Notes: generated by a model not told the origin, from the sequence alone. DNA of 64,000 bases from Pseudomonas sp. A-RE-19 (GCF_019956555.1 NZ_JAHBDQ010000017.1:1-64000), one strand, 5' to 3'; shown: positions 34,515 to 44,780, numbered from the stretch's first letter. A program made the numbers and translations.

Positions 34515-35570
34515 ATGAGTGCATACAAAATTGCTGCAGTTCCCGGTGATGGTATCGGTGTTGAAGTGATCGCTGCTGGCGTCGAGGTACTGCAAGCCTT
34601 GTCGAAAAAATCCGGCTTCGAGCTGGATTTCAAACACTTCGACTGGAACTCGGATAACTACCTGAAAAACGGTTACTACATCCCGGAAGGCGGGCTGGAA
34701 GAACTGAAAACCTTCGACGCCATTTTCTTCGGCGCTGTAGGTGCACTCAACGTACCGGATCACATTTCGCTGTGGGGCCTGCGTCTGCCGATCTGTCAGG
34801 GCTTCGACCAGTACGCCAACGTGCGTCCGGCTCGCGTGCTGCCAGGGGTTAAAAGCCCGCTGCTCAATGGTGATCAGATCGATTGGGTCGTCGTGCGTGA
34901 AAACTCCGAAGGCGAGTACTCCGGCAATGGCGGTCGAGTCCACCGGGGCCTGCCTGAAGAAGTCGCCACCGAAGTGTCCGTGTTCACCCGCGCCGGGGTC
35001 GAGCGCATCCACCGCTTCGCCTTCGAACTGGCGCAGAGCCGGCCTCGCAAGCACCTGACCATGGTCACCAAATCCAACGCTCAGCGTCACGGCATGGTGT
35101 TGTGGGACGAGATTTTCTACGAAATCGCCAAGGACTTTCCGGACGTCAGAATCGACAAGGAACTGGTCGACGCCGTGACCACGCGCATGGTGCTTAAACC
35201 GTCGACGCTGGACGTGATCGTTGCCACCAACCTGCACGCCGACATTCTGTCCGATCTGGCCGCCGCATTGTCCGGCAGCCTGGGCATTGCGCCGACCGCC
35301 AACCTGAACCCCTCGCGAAAATTCCCTTCGATGTTCGAACCGATCCATGGTTCGGCTTTCGACATCACCGGCAAAGGCGTCGCCAACCCGATTGCGACGT
35401 TCTGGACGGCGGCGATGATGCTCGAACACCTGGGCGAAGCGGCCGCGGCGAAACACCTGATGTCGGCCATCGAGGCGGTGACCGAGAGCGGTCTGCATAC
35501 CCCTGATCTCGGCGGCAACGCCACCACCCGCCAGATCACCGATGCGGTCATCGAGTTGATCAATCGCTGA
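34515..35570 (+). CDS. dmlA: Tartrate dehydrogenase / D-malate dehydrogenase (decarboxylating)
   Basis: A 351-aa NAD-dependent beta-decarboxylating dehydrogenase of the isocitrate/isopropylmalate family. [13 protein letters not shown] at the N-terminus, substrate-site [15 protein letters not shown] near 132-146 as in tartrate/D-malate enzymes, [10 protein letters not shown], and NAD loop [15 protein letters not shown] near 274-288. It converts D-malate to pyruvate and CO2, or acts on tartrate. Start at 34515 after GGAG. Function supported by the divergent LysR and downstream dicarboxylate carrier. Confidence 0.92.
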   Translation: MSAYKIAAVPGDGIGVEVIAAGVEVLQALSKKSGFELDFKHFDWNSDNYLKNGYYIPEGGLEELKTFDAIFFGAVGALNVPDHISLWGLRLPICQGFDQYANVRPARVLPGVKSPLLNGDQIDWVVVRENSEGEYSGNGGRVHRGLPEEVATEVSVFTRAGVERIHRFAFELAQSRPRKHLTMVTKSNAQRHGMVLWDEIFYEIAKDFPDVRIDKELVDAVTTRMVLKPSTLDVIVATNLHADILSDLAAALSGSLGIAPTANLNPSRKFPSMFEPIHGSAFDITGKGVANPIATFWTAAMMLEHLGEAAAAKHLMSAIEAVTESGLHTPDLGGNATTRQITDAVIELINR

Positions 35571-35673
35571 TGTTTATCGATTCAAAGTAGTACTGCGGCA
35601 CAACACCGAGGGGCTGATCACCGATCAGACCCCTTGGCATTTCCTGACAACAATAAAAAATCAGGGCCCTGTC

Positions 35674-37026
35674 ATGAAAAGAATATTTGGCAAACTCTAC
35701 GTACAAGTGCTCATCGCCGTCATCCTCGGCGCCATCGTCGGAGTGCTCGTGCCCGAAACCGGAACAGCGCTCAAGCCCTTGGGCGACGCGTTTATCAAGC
35801 TGATCAAAATGCTCCTTGCCCCGGTGATCTTCCTGACGGTAGTCACGGGTATTGCGCGCATGGAGAACATGAAAGAGCTGGGTCGCGTCGGCTTTCGTGC
35901 GCTGATCTATTTCGAAGTGGTATCCACCCTGGCGCTGGTCGTCGGGCTGGTCGTTGTCGATGTGTTCAAGCCCGGTGCTGGCATGAACATCGATGTCGCC
36001 ACGCTGGATACGTCCAGCCTGGCCACCTACACCTCCGCCGTGAAGCATGCGTCGTTCATGGACTTTGTGATGAACATCATCCCCGACACCATCGTGGATG
36101 CCTTCGCCAAAGGCAACGTGCTGCAAATATTGCTGTTCTCCATTCTGCTGGGCATTGCCCTGGCGCATGTCGGACCTCGTGCCAAGGCGTTCGTCGACAC
36201 GCTGGACAGCCTGATGCAGGGTATGTTTCGCATCGTCAACATGGTCATGCGTCTGGCCCCCATTGGTGCCTTTGGGGCGATTGCCTTCACCATCGGAAAA
36301 TACGGCTTTGGTTCGCTGTTCTCACTCGGCAAGCTGATGGCCTGTGTTTACCTGACTTGTGCTGTATTCGTGATTTTTGTACTGGGCCCAATCTGTCGCT
36401 ACAGCGGCTTCAGCCTGTGGAAGTTTCTGAAATTCATCAAGGAGGAACTGTTCACCGTGCTCGGCACCAGCTCTTCGGAGTCGGTACTACCGCAGATGAT
36501 TTCCAAGATGGAAAAGGCCGGTGTTTCCAAACCCGTCGCCGGCCTGATTATTCCTTCGGGCCTGACCTTCAACCCGGACGGGCAGGCGATTTATTACACC
36601 ATCGCTGCCATCTTCATCGCGCAGGCAACGAACACCCCGCTGACCCTGATGGATCAGTTGATCGTACTGGCGGTGCTGATGTTCACATCCAAGGGATCTG
36701 CCGGTGTCACCGGTTCTGGATTCATCATTCTGGCGGCAACGTTATCGTCCCTCGGCACCATTCCGGTGGCGGGCATGGTGCTGCTCTTGGGCGTCGACCG
36801 GTTCATGTCGGAAGCGCGCGCGATCACCAACACCATCGGCAACGGCGTCGGGACAATGGCCATTGCCAAATGGGTGGGGGCGCTGGACACGGTAAAGATG
36901 CACAAAGCGCTTGACGGGGAGGGCGTAGAAGAGAAGCGCGAGAGGGTCCAAGCGGACATTATTGCTGTCCCTTCATCGACGGACAGTACCCGGTTGCCGG
37001 ATTTCAAAAGCGTTTCTCAGGGGTGA
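35674..37026 (+). CDS. dctA: C4-dicarboxylate transporter (DctA family)
   Basis: A 450-aa DAACS symporter with eight spans and re-entrant loops. Opening [40 protein letters not shown], the serine-rich loop [13 protein letters not shown] (near 264-276) and [21 protein letters not shown] are DctA signatures. It takes up malate, succinate, fumarate and probably D-malate or tartrate here. A Hfq/Crc-like A-rich motif AACAATAA (35649-35656) lies 17 nt before the ATG. Located 103 bp after the dehydrogenase gene. Confidence 0.93.
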   Translation: MKRIFGKLYVQVLIAVILGAIVGVLVPETGTALKPLGDAFIKLIKMLLAPVIFLTVVTGIARMENMKELGRVGFRALIYFEVVSTLALVVGLVVVDVFKPGAGMNIDVATLDTSSLATYTSAVKHASFMDFVMNIIPDTIVDAFAKGNVLQILLFSILLGIALAHVGPRAKAFVDTLDSLMQGMFRIVNMVMRLAPIGAFGAIAFTIGKYGFGSLFSLGKLMACVYLTCAVFVIFVLGPICRYSGFSLWKFLKFIKEELFTVLGTSSSESVLPQMISKMEKAGVSKPVAGLIIPSGLTFNPDGQAIYYTIAAIFIAQATNTPLTLMDQLIVLAVLMFTSKGSAGVTGSGFIILAATLSSLGTIPVAGMVLLLGVDRFMSEARAITNTIGNGVGTMAIAKWVGALDTVKMHKALDGEGVEEKRERVQADIIAVPSSTDSTRLPDFKSVSQG

Positions 37027-37044
37027 TATTTCTGGGGCGGGACG

Positions 37045-37527
37045 CTACATTTTGCTGTTCCTGGGGTCGTCCGCCGGGTTGACGTAGGTGATCCCCCAAG
37101 GCCCCGTGCCGTGGAGTTGGAGTACGGTTTCCTGTTCTCGACTGGCGCCGTACATCGACATTCCGACGGGAATGATCAGGGTGTCACCCGGTTGATAGGC
37201 CTTGGCACGTGCCGGATCGAATTTATCTCCGGTGGCGAAGTAGAAGATGCCCGAGATAACGGTTACGCGTTCGGTCACGGGATGGGTATGCACGCCGATT
37301 TTTGTATTTGCTGGCAGCTTCAAGCGCAGGGTGAAGGGCTCGGCGGCTTTCAGGTCACCTTCAATCACTGCGATCATTGCGCCAGGCCCTATCGACGGCG
37401 CGGCTTTCCATTTGAGTTCGGATGAGGTGGCGGCAATGAAACCTGCTTCCTCGGCCAGGGCGGTAGGTGCCAGGAAGGCTACGCTGACCAAGGTCAACAG
37501 AGCAGCGATGGCTTTATGGGAACTCAT
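37045..37527 (-). CDS. Periplasmic cupin-domain protein
   Basis: A 160-aa exported protein. Signal peptide ends near APTALA. Single cupin barrel: IGVHTHPVTERVTVISGIFYFATGDKFD carries metal-binding His residues and Glu of cupin motif 1; PGDTLIIPVGMSMYGASREQETVLQLHG is motif 2 (without the usual His). Two adjacent ATGs; the one at 37527 has better spacing to GAGGA than 37530. Substrate unknown. Confidence 0.85.
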   Translation of the reverse strand: MSSHKAIAALLTLVSVAFLAPTALAEEAGFIAATSSELKWKAAPSIGPGAMIAVIEGDLKAAEPFTLRLKLPANTKIGVHTHPVTERVTVISGIFYFATGDKFDPARAKAYQPGDTLIIPVGMSMYGASREQETVLQLHGTGPWGITYVNPADDPRNSKM

Positions 37528-37711
37528 CATGGTTTCCTCATGTTGGGGGCATATCGCAGCAAAGTCAGCAGAGCTTGCGCGATCACGTCATATACGATGA
37601 CGGTAGCCGAATGCTGGAGTGCGGATATATCCATTGTGAACAGCGCTATAACGCACAGATATGAACTATGGGCTGTACGTTTGATGACCACCCTGAGGAG
37701 TGACAACCATC

Positions 37712-38110
37712 ATGAAGAAGATCGACACAAAGGAAGATGAGGAGGGAGGCACTGTCTCTGAGTTGATAGACGCAAAAATCCAGACGCTGAGTGACTGGCG
37801 GGGCGAGACACTCGCGCGGGTTCGGATGCTCATCAAGCAGGCCGACCCCGACGTGGTCGAGGAGTGGAAGTGGCGAGGGGTTCCGGTGTGGTCGCACGCC
37901 GGCATCATTTGCACTGGCGAGACGTACAAGAGCGTCGTGAAGATGACCTTCGCCAAGGGCGCCTCGCTGGAGGACCCTTCAGGCCTGTTCAACGCCAGCC
38001 TCGACGGCAACACCCGACGCGCCATCGATCTCCATGAGGGCGAGAGAATTGATGAAGACGCCTTGAAGACGCTGATTCGCGCCGCGGTGGCGCTTAACTC
38101 ATCGACATAA
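37712..38110 (+). CDS. DUF1801 family protein
   Basis: A 132-aa soluble protein of the DUF1801 (YdhG/YjbR-like) group: VSELIDAKIQTLSDWRGETLARVRMLIKQADPDVVEEWKW and VPVWSHAGIICTGETYKSVVKMTFAKGA, with Trp and Lys patches typical of the fold. Length is family-typical. Start at 37712; a GTG at 37700 abuts the GGAG site and is less likely. Function unknown. Confidence 0.87.
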   Translation: MKKIDTKEDEEGGTVSELIDAKIQTLSDWRGETLARVRMLIKQADPDVVEEWKWRGVPVWSHAGIICTGETYKSVVKMTFAKGASLEDPSGLFNASLDGNTRRAIDLHEGERIDEDALKTLIRAAVALNSST

Positions 38111-38172
38111 ACAGACCCGTCGGCGAGCCCGTTTCGATCAGCGGCAGCAATCGCTCAATTGACGATTATTTG

Positions 38173-38187
38173 GTTGTGCTATACAAC
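38173..38187. promoter_or_regulatory. Candidate MarR operator
   Basis: GTTGT-GCTAT-ACAAC, a perfect dyad overlapping a likely -10 region 31 bp before the MarR-GNAT gene. Suits autorepression by the encoded MarR domain. Confidence 0.45.
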
Positions 38188-38217
38188 TAACTGATCGTTT
38201 CGTTCGAGGTGCTTGCC

Positions 38218-39240
38218 GTGACCCATTCCCAATCAGACCTGATTAACCAAGTCCGCTCGGCGTCACGTCTCATGGTACGAGAGTTGGGGTTCATGCAAGC
38301 CACCCTGGCCGCGACGGACTATCCGCCCTCATCCGTTCACACGATCGTGGAAATTGGGGCGCGGGATTCGCTGACGGCAGGGGAGCTTGTGGAGCTGCTC
38401 GGCCTGGAAAAATCCAGCGTCAGCCGTATGGTGCGCAAGCTCATTGAGGCCGGCGAGATCGAAGAAATCCCGCACGAGGATGACGCGCGCTCCAAGAAGC
38501 TGCGACTCACGGCGCAGGGCCAGAAGACCCTGCGAGCCATTGATTCATTCGCCAGGGAACAGGTGAGCGCCGCCATGACTCACTTGACCGGTGAGCAACA
38601 GCGGGTGGTGAGTGAGGGCATCGCCAACTATGCCGTTGCTCTGCAAGCCCGGCGACTGGGTACAGAGCCGCGGCCCACGGCGCCGCTGGACATCGCTCGG
38701 GGCTACCGACCCGGAATAATCGGTCGAATTGTGGAAATGCATGCCGATTACTACGCAAGGCATGCGAACTTCGGCCAGCCGTTTGAAAGTCTGGTTGCGT
38801 CAGACATGGCGGAGTTGATGGGGCGTTTGCACAATCCGCGCAACGAGGTCTGGGTGGCCTTGGATGGTCAGCGAATTGTCGGCTCCATCGCGATAGACGG
38901 CGAAGGAGAGGGCGGCGAAGCGATTCTGCGCTGCTTCATTCTTGATGACTCGGCGCGAGGCAAGGGCGCAGGCAAACGCTTATTGGCTGAAGCAATGAAG
39001 TTCTGTGATGAATGGGGCTTTTGTGCCACGCGGCTCTGGACGTTCAAAGGTCTTGATGCGGCTCGCAAACTGTATGAAGACGTTGGTTTCACGTTGGAGC
39101 AGGAGCAAGAGGGGCAGCAATGGGGGGTGAAGGTTATCGAGCAGTGTTTTGTCCGGCCTGCCCCTGCAAGTGCAAGGCCCACACATGGCAGCATGCCGAT
39201 TGAGGATTTGCAGCATGGCTTCGCAGCGGATGAGGACTAG
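38218..39240 (+). CDS. MarR-GNAT fusion: transcriptional regulator with acetyltransferase domain
   Basis: A 340-aa two-domain protein. Residues 1-145 form a MarR winged helix (LTAGELVELLGLEKSSVSRMVRKLIEAGEI, EDDARSKKLRLTAQG); residues about 160-310 form a GNAT domain (ILRCFILDDSARGKGAGKRLLAEA, DAARKLYEDVGFTL). This fusion is widespread but its acceptors are largely unknown. GTG start at 38218 is 8 nt after GAGG; GTG 38209 is too close. It ends in a 4-base overlap with the convergent MFS gene. Confidence 0.9.
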   Translation: MTHSQSDLINQVRSASRLMVRELGFMQATLAATDYPPSSVHTIVEIGARDSLTAGELVELLGLEKSSVSRMVRKLIEAGEIEEIPHEDDARSKKLRLTAQGQKTLRAIDSFAREQVSAAMTHLTGEQQRVVSEGIANYAVALQARRLGTEPRPTAPLDIARGYRPGIIGRIVEMHADYYARHANFGQPFESLVASDMAELMGRLHNPRNEVWVALDGQRIVGSIAIDGEGEGGEAILRCFILDDSARGKGAGKRLLAEAMKFCDEWGFCATRLWTFKGLDAARKLYEDVGFTLEQEQEGQQWGVKVIEQCFVRPAPASARPTHGSMPIEDLQHGFAADED

Positions 39241-40424
39241 GGCTTACGTACAAGAAGCAACACCAACGCCACGGCCGCCAGCCCCGCCCCGACGATGAAG
39301 GTGCTGGCCGAGCCCGAGGTCTCCCACAGCGCGCCGGCGAGCACACTGGCAATCAACAGGCACACACCGCTGATTAGATTGAACAGGCCGAACGCCGTAC
39401 CCCTGAGATGTTCGGGGGCGGTATCGGCAACCAGCGTCGCGAGAATGCCCTGGCTGAAGCCCATGTGCAGCCCCCACAGGGCCACGCCCAGCAGCATGCT
39501 CATGATCGAGTTCGCTTGCGCCAGTAACAGGTCTGCCAGGATCAGCAATCCCATGCCGACACACAGCAATTTGGTGCGGCTGATCCGGTCGGACAACCAG
39601 CCGGCAGGGTAGGCGGATACGGCATAAAGCAGCGACATGACCACCATCACCAGCGGCACCCAGGTGGCCGTCAGGCCGACTTGCTGCGCTTTCAATACCA
39701 GAAAGGCCTCGCTGAAACGGGCCAGCGTGAAGAGCCCGCCAACGATCACGACCCACCAATAACTGCGTGAAAAATCCCGCAGAACCTTCCAGTGAATCGG
39801 CGAGCGAAAGGTGTGGTCGCCAGCGACAGTGGTCGGCTCTTTGACCCCGCCGACAATCAGCGCCACCGATATCACCGCCGGGATCACGGCAAACCACAAC
39901 ACCAGATGGATCTGCCCGAGCCAGAGCATCAGCACGATAGCCATGACCGGGCCAAGAATGGCCCCCACGGTGTCCATCGACTGGCGCAAGCCAAAGCAGG
40001 CGCCGCGGATTTCGGCAGGTGCCACGTCGGCAACCAGCGCATCTCGCGGCGCGCCACGAATGCCTTTGCCGATGCGATCAAGAAAGCGCGCGGTGAACAC
40101 CACATCCACCGAGTGCGCGAGGGGGAAGAGCGGTTTCGACAAGGCTGCCAGACCATAGCCCATCAACAGCAGGCCTTTGCGCCGGCCGATGAAGTCGCTG
40201 ATGGCGCCGGAGAATATCTTGGTCACCATCGCGGTGGCCTCGGCGATGCCCTCGATCACGCCGACGGTCAACGCGCTGGCGCCCAAGGTGGTGACCAGAA
40301 ACACCGGCAGCAGGCTGTGCACCAGTTCTGAAGACAGGTCCATGAACAGGCTGACGAACCCCAGGGCCCAGACCGTGGAAGGGATGCGCAGTGAGGCTGG
40401 TCTGGGTGTCGAGAGGTTGTCCAT
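39237..40424 (-). CDS. MFS transporter
   Basis: A 395-aa, 12-span major facilitator. ALGFVSLFMDLSSELVHSLLPVFL at the N-terminus and IKIFSGAISDFIGRRKGLLLMGYG-like motif A (VTKIFSGAISDFIGRRKG) are typical of a subgroup often annotated as putative drug or sugar exporters. Third gene of a leftward set after doxX and the hydrolase gene (61-bp gap). Substrate unknown; weak ribosome site. Confidence 0.9.
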   Translation of the reverse strand: MDNLSTPRPASLRIPSTVWALGFVSLFMDLSSELVHSLLPVFLVTTLGASALTVGVIEGIAEATAMVTKIFSGAISDFIGRRKGLLLMGYGLAALSKPLFPLAHSVDVVFTARFLDRIGKGIRGAPRDALVADVAPAEIRGACFGLRQSMDTVGAILGPVMAIVLMLWLGQIHLVLWFAVIPAVISVALIVGGVKEPTTVAGDHTFRSPIHWKVLRDFSRSYWWVVIVGGLFTLARFSEAFLVLKAQQVGLTATWVPLVMVVMSLLYAVSAYPAGWLSDRISRTKLLCVGMGLLILADLLLAQANSIMSMLLGVALWGLHMGFSQGILATLVADTAPEHLRGTAFGLFNLISGVCLLIASVLAGALWETSGSASTFIVGAGLAAVALVLLLVRKP

Positions 40425-40485
40425 ATTGGGTTCTGCAATTGAATGCTCGCCGATGGTTTATGTCGCAAATCCCGACTTTCAGCCC

Positions 40486-41184
40486 TTACAGGTTCTGACT
40501 CAAGAACAGCAACGTATTGCTATGGGCCTCAACCGCCGCCCGCTGGTTGTAGCTGTCACGGTGCGAGCAGTTGAAGCCATGTTCGGCTCCGGGATAAACC
40601 TGGATATCGACGTCGTCGTTGAACTCGAAACGCTCGGCGATTTGCTTCACCGCCTCGATGGGGATATGGCTGTCCTTTTCGCCGAAGTGCATCAGCATCG
40701 GAATCTTGATTTCACCGGCGCGATCCAGTTGGTTCTGAATACCGCCGCCGTAGTAGACGATCGCTACATCCACGAAACCATTGGCCGCGGTGTTGTACGA
40801 CAGCATGCCGCCGAAGCAGAAACCGATCGAAGCGATTCTGCCGTCCAGCCCTGGCTGCGCCTTCAGGGTGTCGATGGCCAGTTTGATGTCGGCCTGCGCT
40901 TTGGTAACGTCGGTGGCGTTCATCAGCTCGACGGCGCGTTTCCAGCCAGCTTCGTCGTAGCCCAGTTCGATACGGTGGCCGTTGCGCCAGAACAGATCCG
41001 GAGCGATGACCAGGTAACCATCGGCGGCGTACTGCTCGGCGACCGAGCGGATGTGCTCGTTGACGCCGAAGATTTCCTGAATCAGTACGATTCCCGGACC
41101 TTTACGGGTGTGAGGGATGGCCAGGTAAGCGCCGAATGTGCCTTCGGCGCTGGTGATCTCGATCCATTGGGTGGTCACGCTCAT
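40486..41184 (-). CDS. Dienelactone hydrolase family protein
   Basis: A 232-aa alpha/beta hydrolase with the dienelactone hydrolase triad: Cys123 (IGFCFGGMLSY), Asp171 (HFGEKDSHIP), His202 (PGAEHGFN), and the IVLIQEIFGVN opening with the family Glu. These enzymes open dienelactones, but many paralogues act on other esters, and no chloroaromatic genes are nearby. AAGGAG is 6 nt before ATG. 47 bp after doxX. Confidence 0.92.
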   Translation of the reverse strand: MSVTTQWIEITSAEGTFGAYLAIPHTRKGPGIVLIQEIFGVNEHIRSVAEQYAADGYLVIAPDLFWRNGHRIELGYDEAGWKRAVELMNATDVTKAQADIKLAIDTLKAQPGLDGRIASIGFCFGGMLSYNTAANGFVDVAIVYYGGGIQNQLDRAGEIKIPMLMHFGEKDSHIPIEAVKQIAERFEFNDDVDIQVYPGAEHGFNCSHRDSYNQRAAVEAHSNTLLFLSQNL

Positions 41185-41231
41185 GATGGCTCCTTTACAT
41201 AAGTTGTGTAGGTTATCGAGACGCTGGCGTA

Positions 41232-41747
41232 TCAGCGGTGACTGCGCCGCCAGAAGTATCGAGCCAACAACGCATCCACGCTGAGCTTGCCGGCTCCCGA
41301 GAGCAACAACGGCATGAGGGCGGCGAGGTAGATCAGCGGCAGTTTGAAATTGCCGTGGCCTTTATTGCTGATGGCATAACCCTGGGCAAGTTCACTCAAT
41401 GTAGACCAATCGGCTGGCCAGTGAACGGCCGCGGTCGCGACGACCGTGACCACGATCAGGCTGATTGCCGAAATGCGTGTTCCCAGGCCCACCAGCAGGG
41501 CGAGGGCGCCGATCAGTTCGGCCCACATTGCCAGTTCCCAGTTCAGCGTGGCCGGCACATGGTTGAAGGGAAACGGCAAGTTGTTCTGGATGTCGGCGAA
41601 CCAGTTCTGGCCGTTCCACTTCTCCAGGCCTGACTCGAAAAATTCCCAGGCCAGAAACACCCGTAAGGTCAGGGGCGCGATCCAGCTGCCGGTACGGTCG
41701 AGATTCAGGTGCAGGCCTTTGACGGCCGATGAGAGAGAGGTGTTCAT
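41232..41747 (-). CDS. DoxX family membrane protein
   Basis: A 171-aa inner-membrane protein with four hydrophobic segments and the DoxX pattern: [21 protein letters not shown] near 26-46, [19 protein letters not shown] near 85-103. The C-terminus is basic (RYFWRRSHR). DoxX-like proteins are linked to redox or thiol stress; function here is uncertain. First gene of the leftward set with the hydrolase and MFS genes; GGAG precedes the start. Confidence 0.87.
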   Translation of the reverse strand: MNTSLSSAVKGLHLNLDRTGSWIAPLTLRVFLAWEFFESGLEKWNGQNWFADIQNNLPFPFNHVPATLNWELAMWAELIGALALLVGLGTRISAISLIVVTVVATAAVHWPADWSTLSELAQGYAISNKGHGNFKLPLIYLAALMPLLLSGAGKLSVDALLARYFWRRSHR

Positions 41748-42159
41748 GGGCGTTATCTCCGGGATTTGATCGGCGGGGGGCCAATCGACAGGTGCATTTC
41801 ATCGAACCGGTGTATCTGCGGTGTGTCGCTGGCGCGGTGTTTCGGGCGGTTGGTGTGTCGGGAGCGGGGCTGTACACACTCTGATACGTGGCTTCGAGCC
41901 GAACGCAAGATCAATGTGGGAGCGACCTTGCCCTGCAGTTGAACGACGATCGCCGAAAACTCTTGCCGGTGGTCGGCAGACGGCAGGAGTGTTTCAATCG
42001 GGTGTGTGGGCGGTATGTCCGAAAGGTCACCCGGCGCAAGTTCATGTATCCCGGGCCGCGACAGATACATTCCCATATAAAACTGTGATCCGGCGTCGAC
42101 CTGCGGCGTCTAGCGACAGTGTCCCCGCAATCCCATGGGGCGAGACTTCGGAACCCGGC
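41748..42159. other. Intergenic stretch between doxX and glsA
   Basis: 412 bp with no credible gene: long frames crossing it have Arg/Ser/Pro-rich shadow composition. A decayed REP fragment (ATGTGGGAGCGACCTTG) lies near 41912. Otherwise I see no terminator or clear promoter. Confidence 0.5.
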
Positions 42160-43068
42160 ATGCAAGCGCTGTTGAACGAGATCCTTGACGCAGTCCGACC
42201 GTTGATCGGTCAGGGCAAAGTGGCTGACTACATTCCCGCCCTCGGCACGGTGCCGGCCAATCAGTTGGGCATTGCCGTGTATGGCAACGACGGCGAGCTG
42301 TTCTGCGCGGGCGATGCCGATACGCCGTTCTCGGTGCAGAGTATTTCCAAGGTGTTCAGCCTGGTGCAGGCCATCGAGCATTCCGGCGAAGCGATTTGGG
42401 AGCGCCTGGGCCATGAGCCGTCCGGCCAGCCGTTCAACTCGCTGGTACAGCTGGAGTTCGAGCGCGGGCGCCCACGCAATCCCTTCATCAATGCCGGTGC
42501 GTTGGTGATCTGCGATATCAACCAGTCACGCTTTGCCGCGCCGGCGTTGTCGATGCGTGATTTCGTGCGCCGTCTGTCCGGCAACCCGAATGTCATGGTG
42601 GACGGCAAGGTTGCCGAGTCGGAATACCAGCACCGCGCGCGCAACGCGGCCATGGCTTATCTGATGCAATCGTTCGGCAACTTCCATAACGACGTCGAAG
42701 CCGTGCTGCGCAGCTACTTCAGCCACTGCGCACTGCGCATGAGTTGCGTGGATCTGGCCCGGGCGTTCTGCTTCCTGGCCAATGACGGTTTCTGCAAACA
42801 CAGCGGTGCACAGATCCTCAGCGCCCGCCAGACCCAGCAAGTCAACTCGATCATGGCCACCAGCGGGCTGTACGACGAAGCAGGCAACTTTGCCTATCGC
42901 GTCGGGCTGCCGGGCAAGAGCGGCGTGGGCGGGGGCATTGTCGCGGTGGTGCCGGGGCAGTTCACCGTGTGCGTCTGGTCCCCGGAATTGAATACCGCCG
43001 GCAACTCCCTGGCCGGGATGGCGGCGCTGGAACTGTTGAGTCAGCGGATTGGCTGGTCGGTGTTCTAA
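42160..43068 (+). CDS. glsA: Glutaminase A
   Basis: A 302-aa serine-dependent glutaminase hydrolysing glutamine to glutamate and ammonia. Nucleophile and base Ser61/Lys64 in [13 protein letters not shown], then [10 protein letters not shown] near 112-121, the [14 protein letters not shown] segment and [12 protein letters not shown] near 249-260, all hallmark regions. The start at 42160 gives the standard family length; the longer frame to 41821 is non-coding. Followed 88 bp later by the ProA-like gene. Confidence 0.94.
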   Translation: MQALLNEILDAVRPLIGQGKVADYIPALGTVPANQLGIAVYGNDGELFCAGDADTPFSVQSISKVFSLVQAIEHSGEAIWERLGHEPSGQPFNSLVQLEFERGRPRNPFINAGALVICDINQSRFAAPALSMRDFVRRLSGNPNVMVDGKVAESEYQHRARNAAMAYLMQSFGNFHNDVEAVLRSYFSHCALRMSCVDLARAFCFLANDGFCKHSGAQILSARQTQQVNSIMATSGLYDEAGNFAYRVGLPGKSGVGGGIVAVVPGQFTVCVWSPELNTAGNSLAGMAALELLSQRIGWSVF

Positions 43069-43156
43069 GGCGGTGTGGGCGGGCGTTGATAATGACGCTC
43101 CGGGAAATTTGCTATACATTTTCCGACCGCCCCCCCCTGCATGGTGAAACCGATTC

Positions 43157-44659
43157 ATGTCTCTTGCGCTCGAACGTCTAGTCGCTGGCACGCCGATCCC
43201 TTTTGCCGGTAATCGTGTCACAGTCGTCAGCCCCGAACTGGCGGCGCGCTTTCAGCCCGGTGACCATCTGCTGGTGGAGCAGGTCAGCGGCGAATTGTTG
43301 CTGATCCCGGTGGCGGACCAGCAAGCGGCGGCGGTCGCCATCGAGCGCGCCGAAGTGGCGTTCGCTGCGATGTCCAGCGTTTCGGATCACGCCATCAGCG
43401 AGTTCTTCGATCGCTTTGCGCAACGCCTGGAAACCCCGGAATGCTGGGCCTTGATTGCGGCCGCTAACCTGGCCGATATCGAGCGCGCCAAGGCGCGCGG
43501 GCGTTCCACCACGCGATTGCTGGCCGATGAGCGCATGCGCGGCGACATGATCGCAGGCCTCAGGGCCTGGCGCGATGCACCGGCCACGCGGGGCAAGGTG
43601 GTGAGTTGCGTCGAGCACGACGGCTGGAAAGTCGAGCAAGTGGTCTCGCCGCTGGGCATCGTCGCGTTCGTGTTCGAAGGCCGGCCGAATGTCTTTGCCG
43701 ATGCCGCCGGTGTATTGCGCACCGGTAACACGGCGGTACTGCGCATTGGCAGCGATGCATTGGGCACCGCCCAGGCCATCGTCACCCATGCATTGAATCC
43801 GGCATTGAGCGATGCCGGGTTGCCAACCGGCGCGGTGTCATTGGTCGAAAGCGTCAATCACGCCGCCGGTTGGGCAATGTTCGCCGACCGACGCTTGTCG
43901 CTGGCCGTGGCCCGTGGTTCGGGGCGTGCGGTCAGCCAGCTGGGCAGTATCGCCCAACAGGCCGGCACCGCCGTCAGCCTGCACGGCACCGGTGGCGCAT
44001 GGCTGATCGCCGACAAACACGCCGATGCCCAACGCTTTGCCGCCGTGGTGCGCAACTCGCTGGACCGCAAAGTCTGCAACACCCTGAATGTTTGCCTGAT
44101 CCACCGCGACCGCGTCGCCGAACTGGTGCCGTTGTTTCTCAATGCGCTGCAACAGGCCGGCACGGCTCGGGGCCAGGGCTGCAAGTTGCATATCGTCGAG
44201 GGTAGCGAGCAGCATTTGCCAACTGATTGGCAGACCGCGAGCGTCGAGGTGTACCGCGCTGATGGCTACCGGACCGAAGCGTTGGCCGAGCCGTTGCCCG
44301 AGGATCAATTGGGTCGCGAGTGGGAATGGGAAGAAACCCCGGAAGTCAGCCTGAAGATCGTCGACGACCTGGACCAGGCCATCGCCTTGTTCAATCGCTA
44401 CAGCCCGCAATTCACCGTGTCGTTGATCAGTGAAGATGCACAAGCGCAGGAGCGTTTCTACAACGCGGTCAACGCGCCTTTTGTCGGCAACGGGATTACT
44501 CGCTGGGTCGACGGGCAGTACGCGCTGAACAAGCCGGAACTGGGGCTTTCGAACTGGGAGAGCGGCCGCCTGTTCGCGCGCAGCGCGATTCTCTCGGGGG
44601 ATGGCGTGTTCACCATCCGCAGTCGCATGACCCAGACGGATCTGTCGGTCAAACGCTGA
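43157..44659 (+). CDS. ProA-like aldehyde dehydrogenase (glutamate-5-semialdehyde dehydrogenase paralogue)
   Basis: A 500-aa member of the aldehyde dehydrogenase superfamily closest to ProA. PLGIVAFVFEGRPNVFADAAG near 165-185 corresponds to the PLGVIGxIYExRPNV site, and catalytic Cys307 lies in RKVCNTLNVCLI. It is about 80 residues longer than housekeeping ProA, with an extra N-terminal part (residues 1-70, strand-rich). Neighbouring glutaminase makes glutamate, so a glutamyl-phosphate or related semialdehyde substrate is possible. Probably not the main proline enzyme. Confidence 0.83.
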   Translation: MSLALERLVAGTPIPFAGNRVTVVSPELAARFQPGDHLLVEQVSGELLLIPVADQQAAAVAIERAEVAFAAMSSVSDHAISEFFDRFAQRLETPECWALIAAANLADIERAKARGRSTTRLLADERMRGDMIAGLRAWRDAPATRGKVVSCVEHDGWKVEQVVSPLGIVAFVFEGRPNVFADAAGVLRTGNTAVLRIGSDALGTAQAIVTHALNPALSDAGLPTGAVSLVESVNHAAGWAMFADRRLSLAVARGSGRAVSQLGSIAQQAGTAVSLHGTGGAWLIADKHADAQRFAAVVRNSLDRKVCNTLNVCLIHRDRVAELVPLFLNALQQAGTARGQGCKLHIVEGSEQHLPTDWQTASVEVYRADGYRTEALAEPLPEDQLGREWEWEETPEVSLKIVDDLDQAIALFNRYSPQFTVSLISEDAQAQERFYNAVNAPFVGNGITRWVDGQYALNKPELGLSNWESGRLFARSAILSGDGVFTIRSRMTQTDLSVKR

Positions 44660-44686
44660 GACGGCACTCCAGAACAGCCGCGTAAA

Positions 44687-44780
44687 CCTGTGGGAGCGGG
44701 CTTGCTCGCGAAAGCGGTGTGTCAGGCGACATCATAGTTGAATGTGCCGCCGTCTTCGCGAGCAAGCCCACTCCCACAGG
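44687..44780. repeat. REP pair (inverted)
   Basis: CCTGTGGGAGCGGGCTTGCTCGCG and inverse CGCGAGCAAGCCCACTCCCACAGG; one mismatch in the right arm. Confidence 0.88.

Noticed and set aside
41821..42159. N-terminal extension of glutaminase by 113 codons
   Set aside because: Residue composition is Arg/Pro/Ser-rich; the family length and start match the ATG at 42160.
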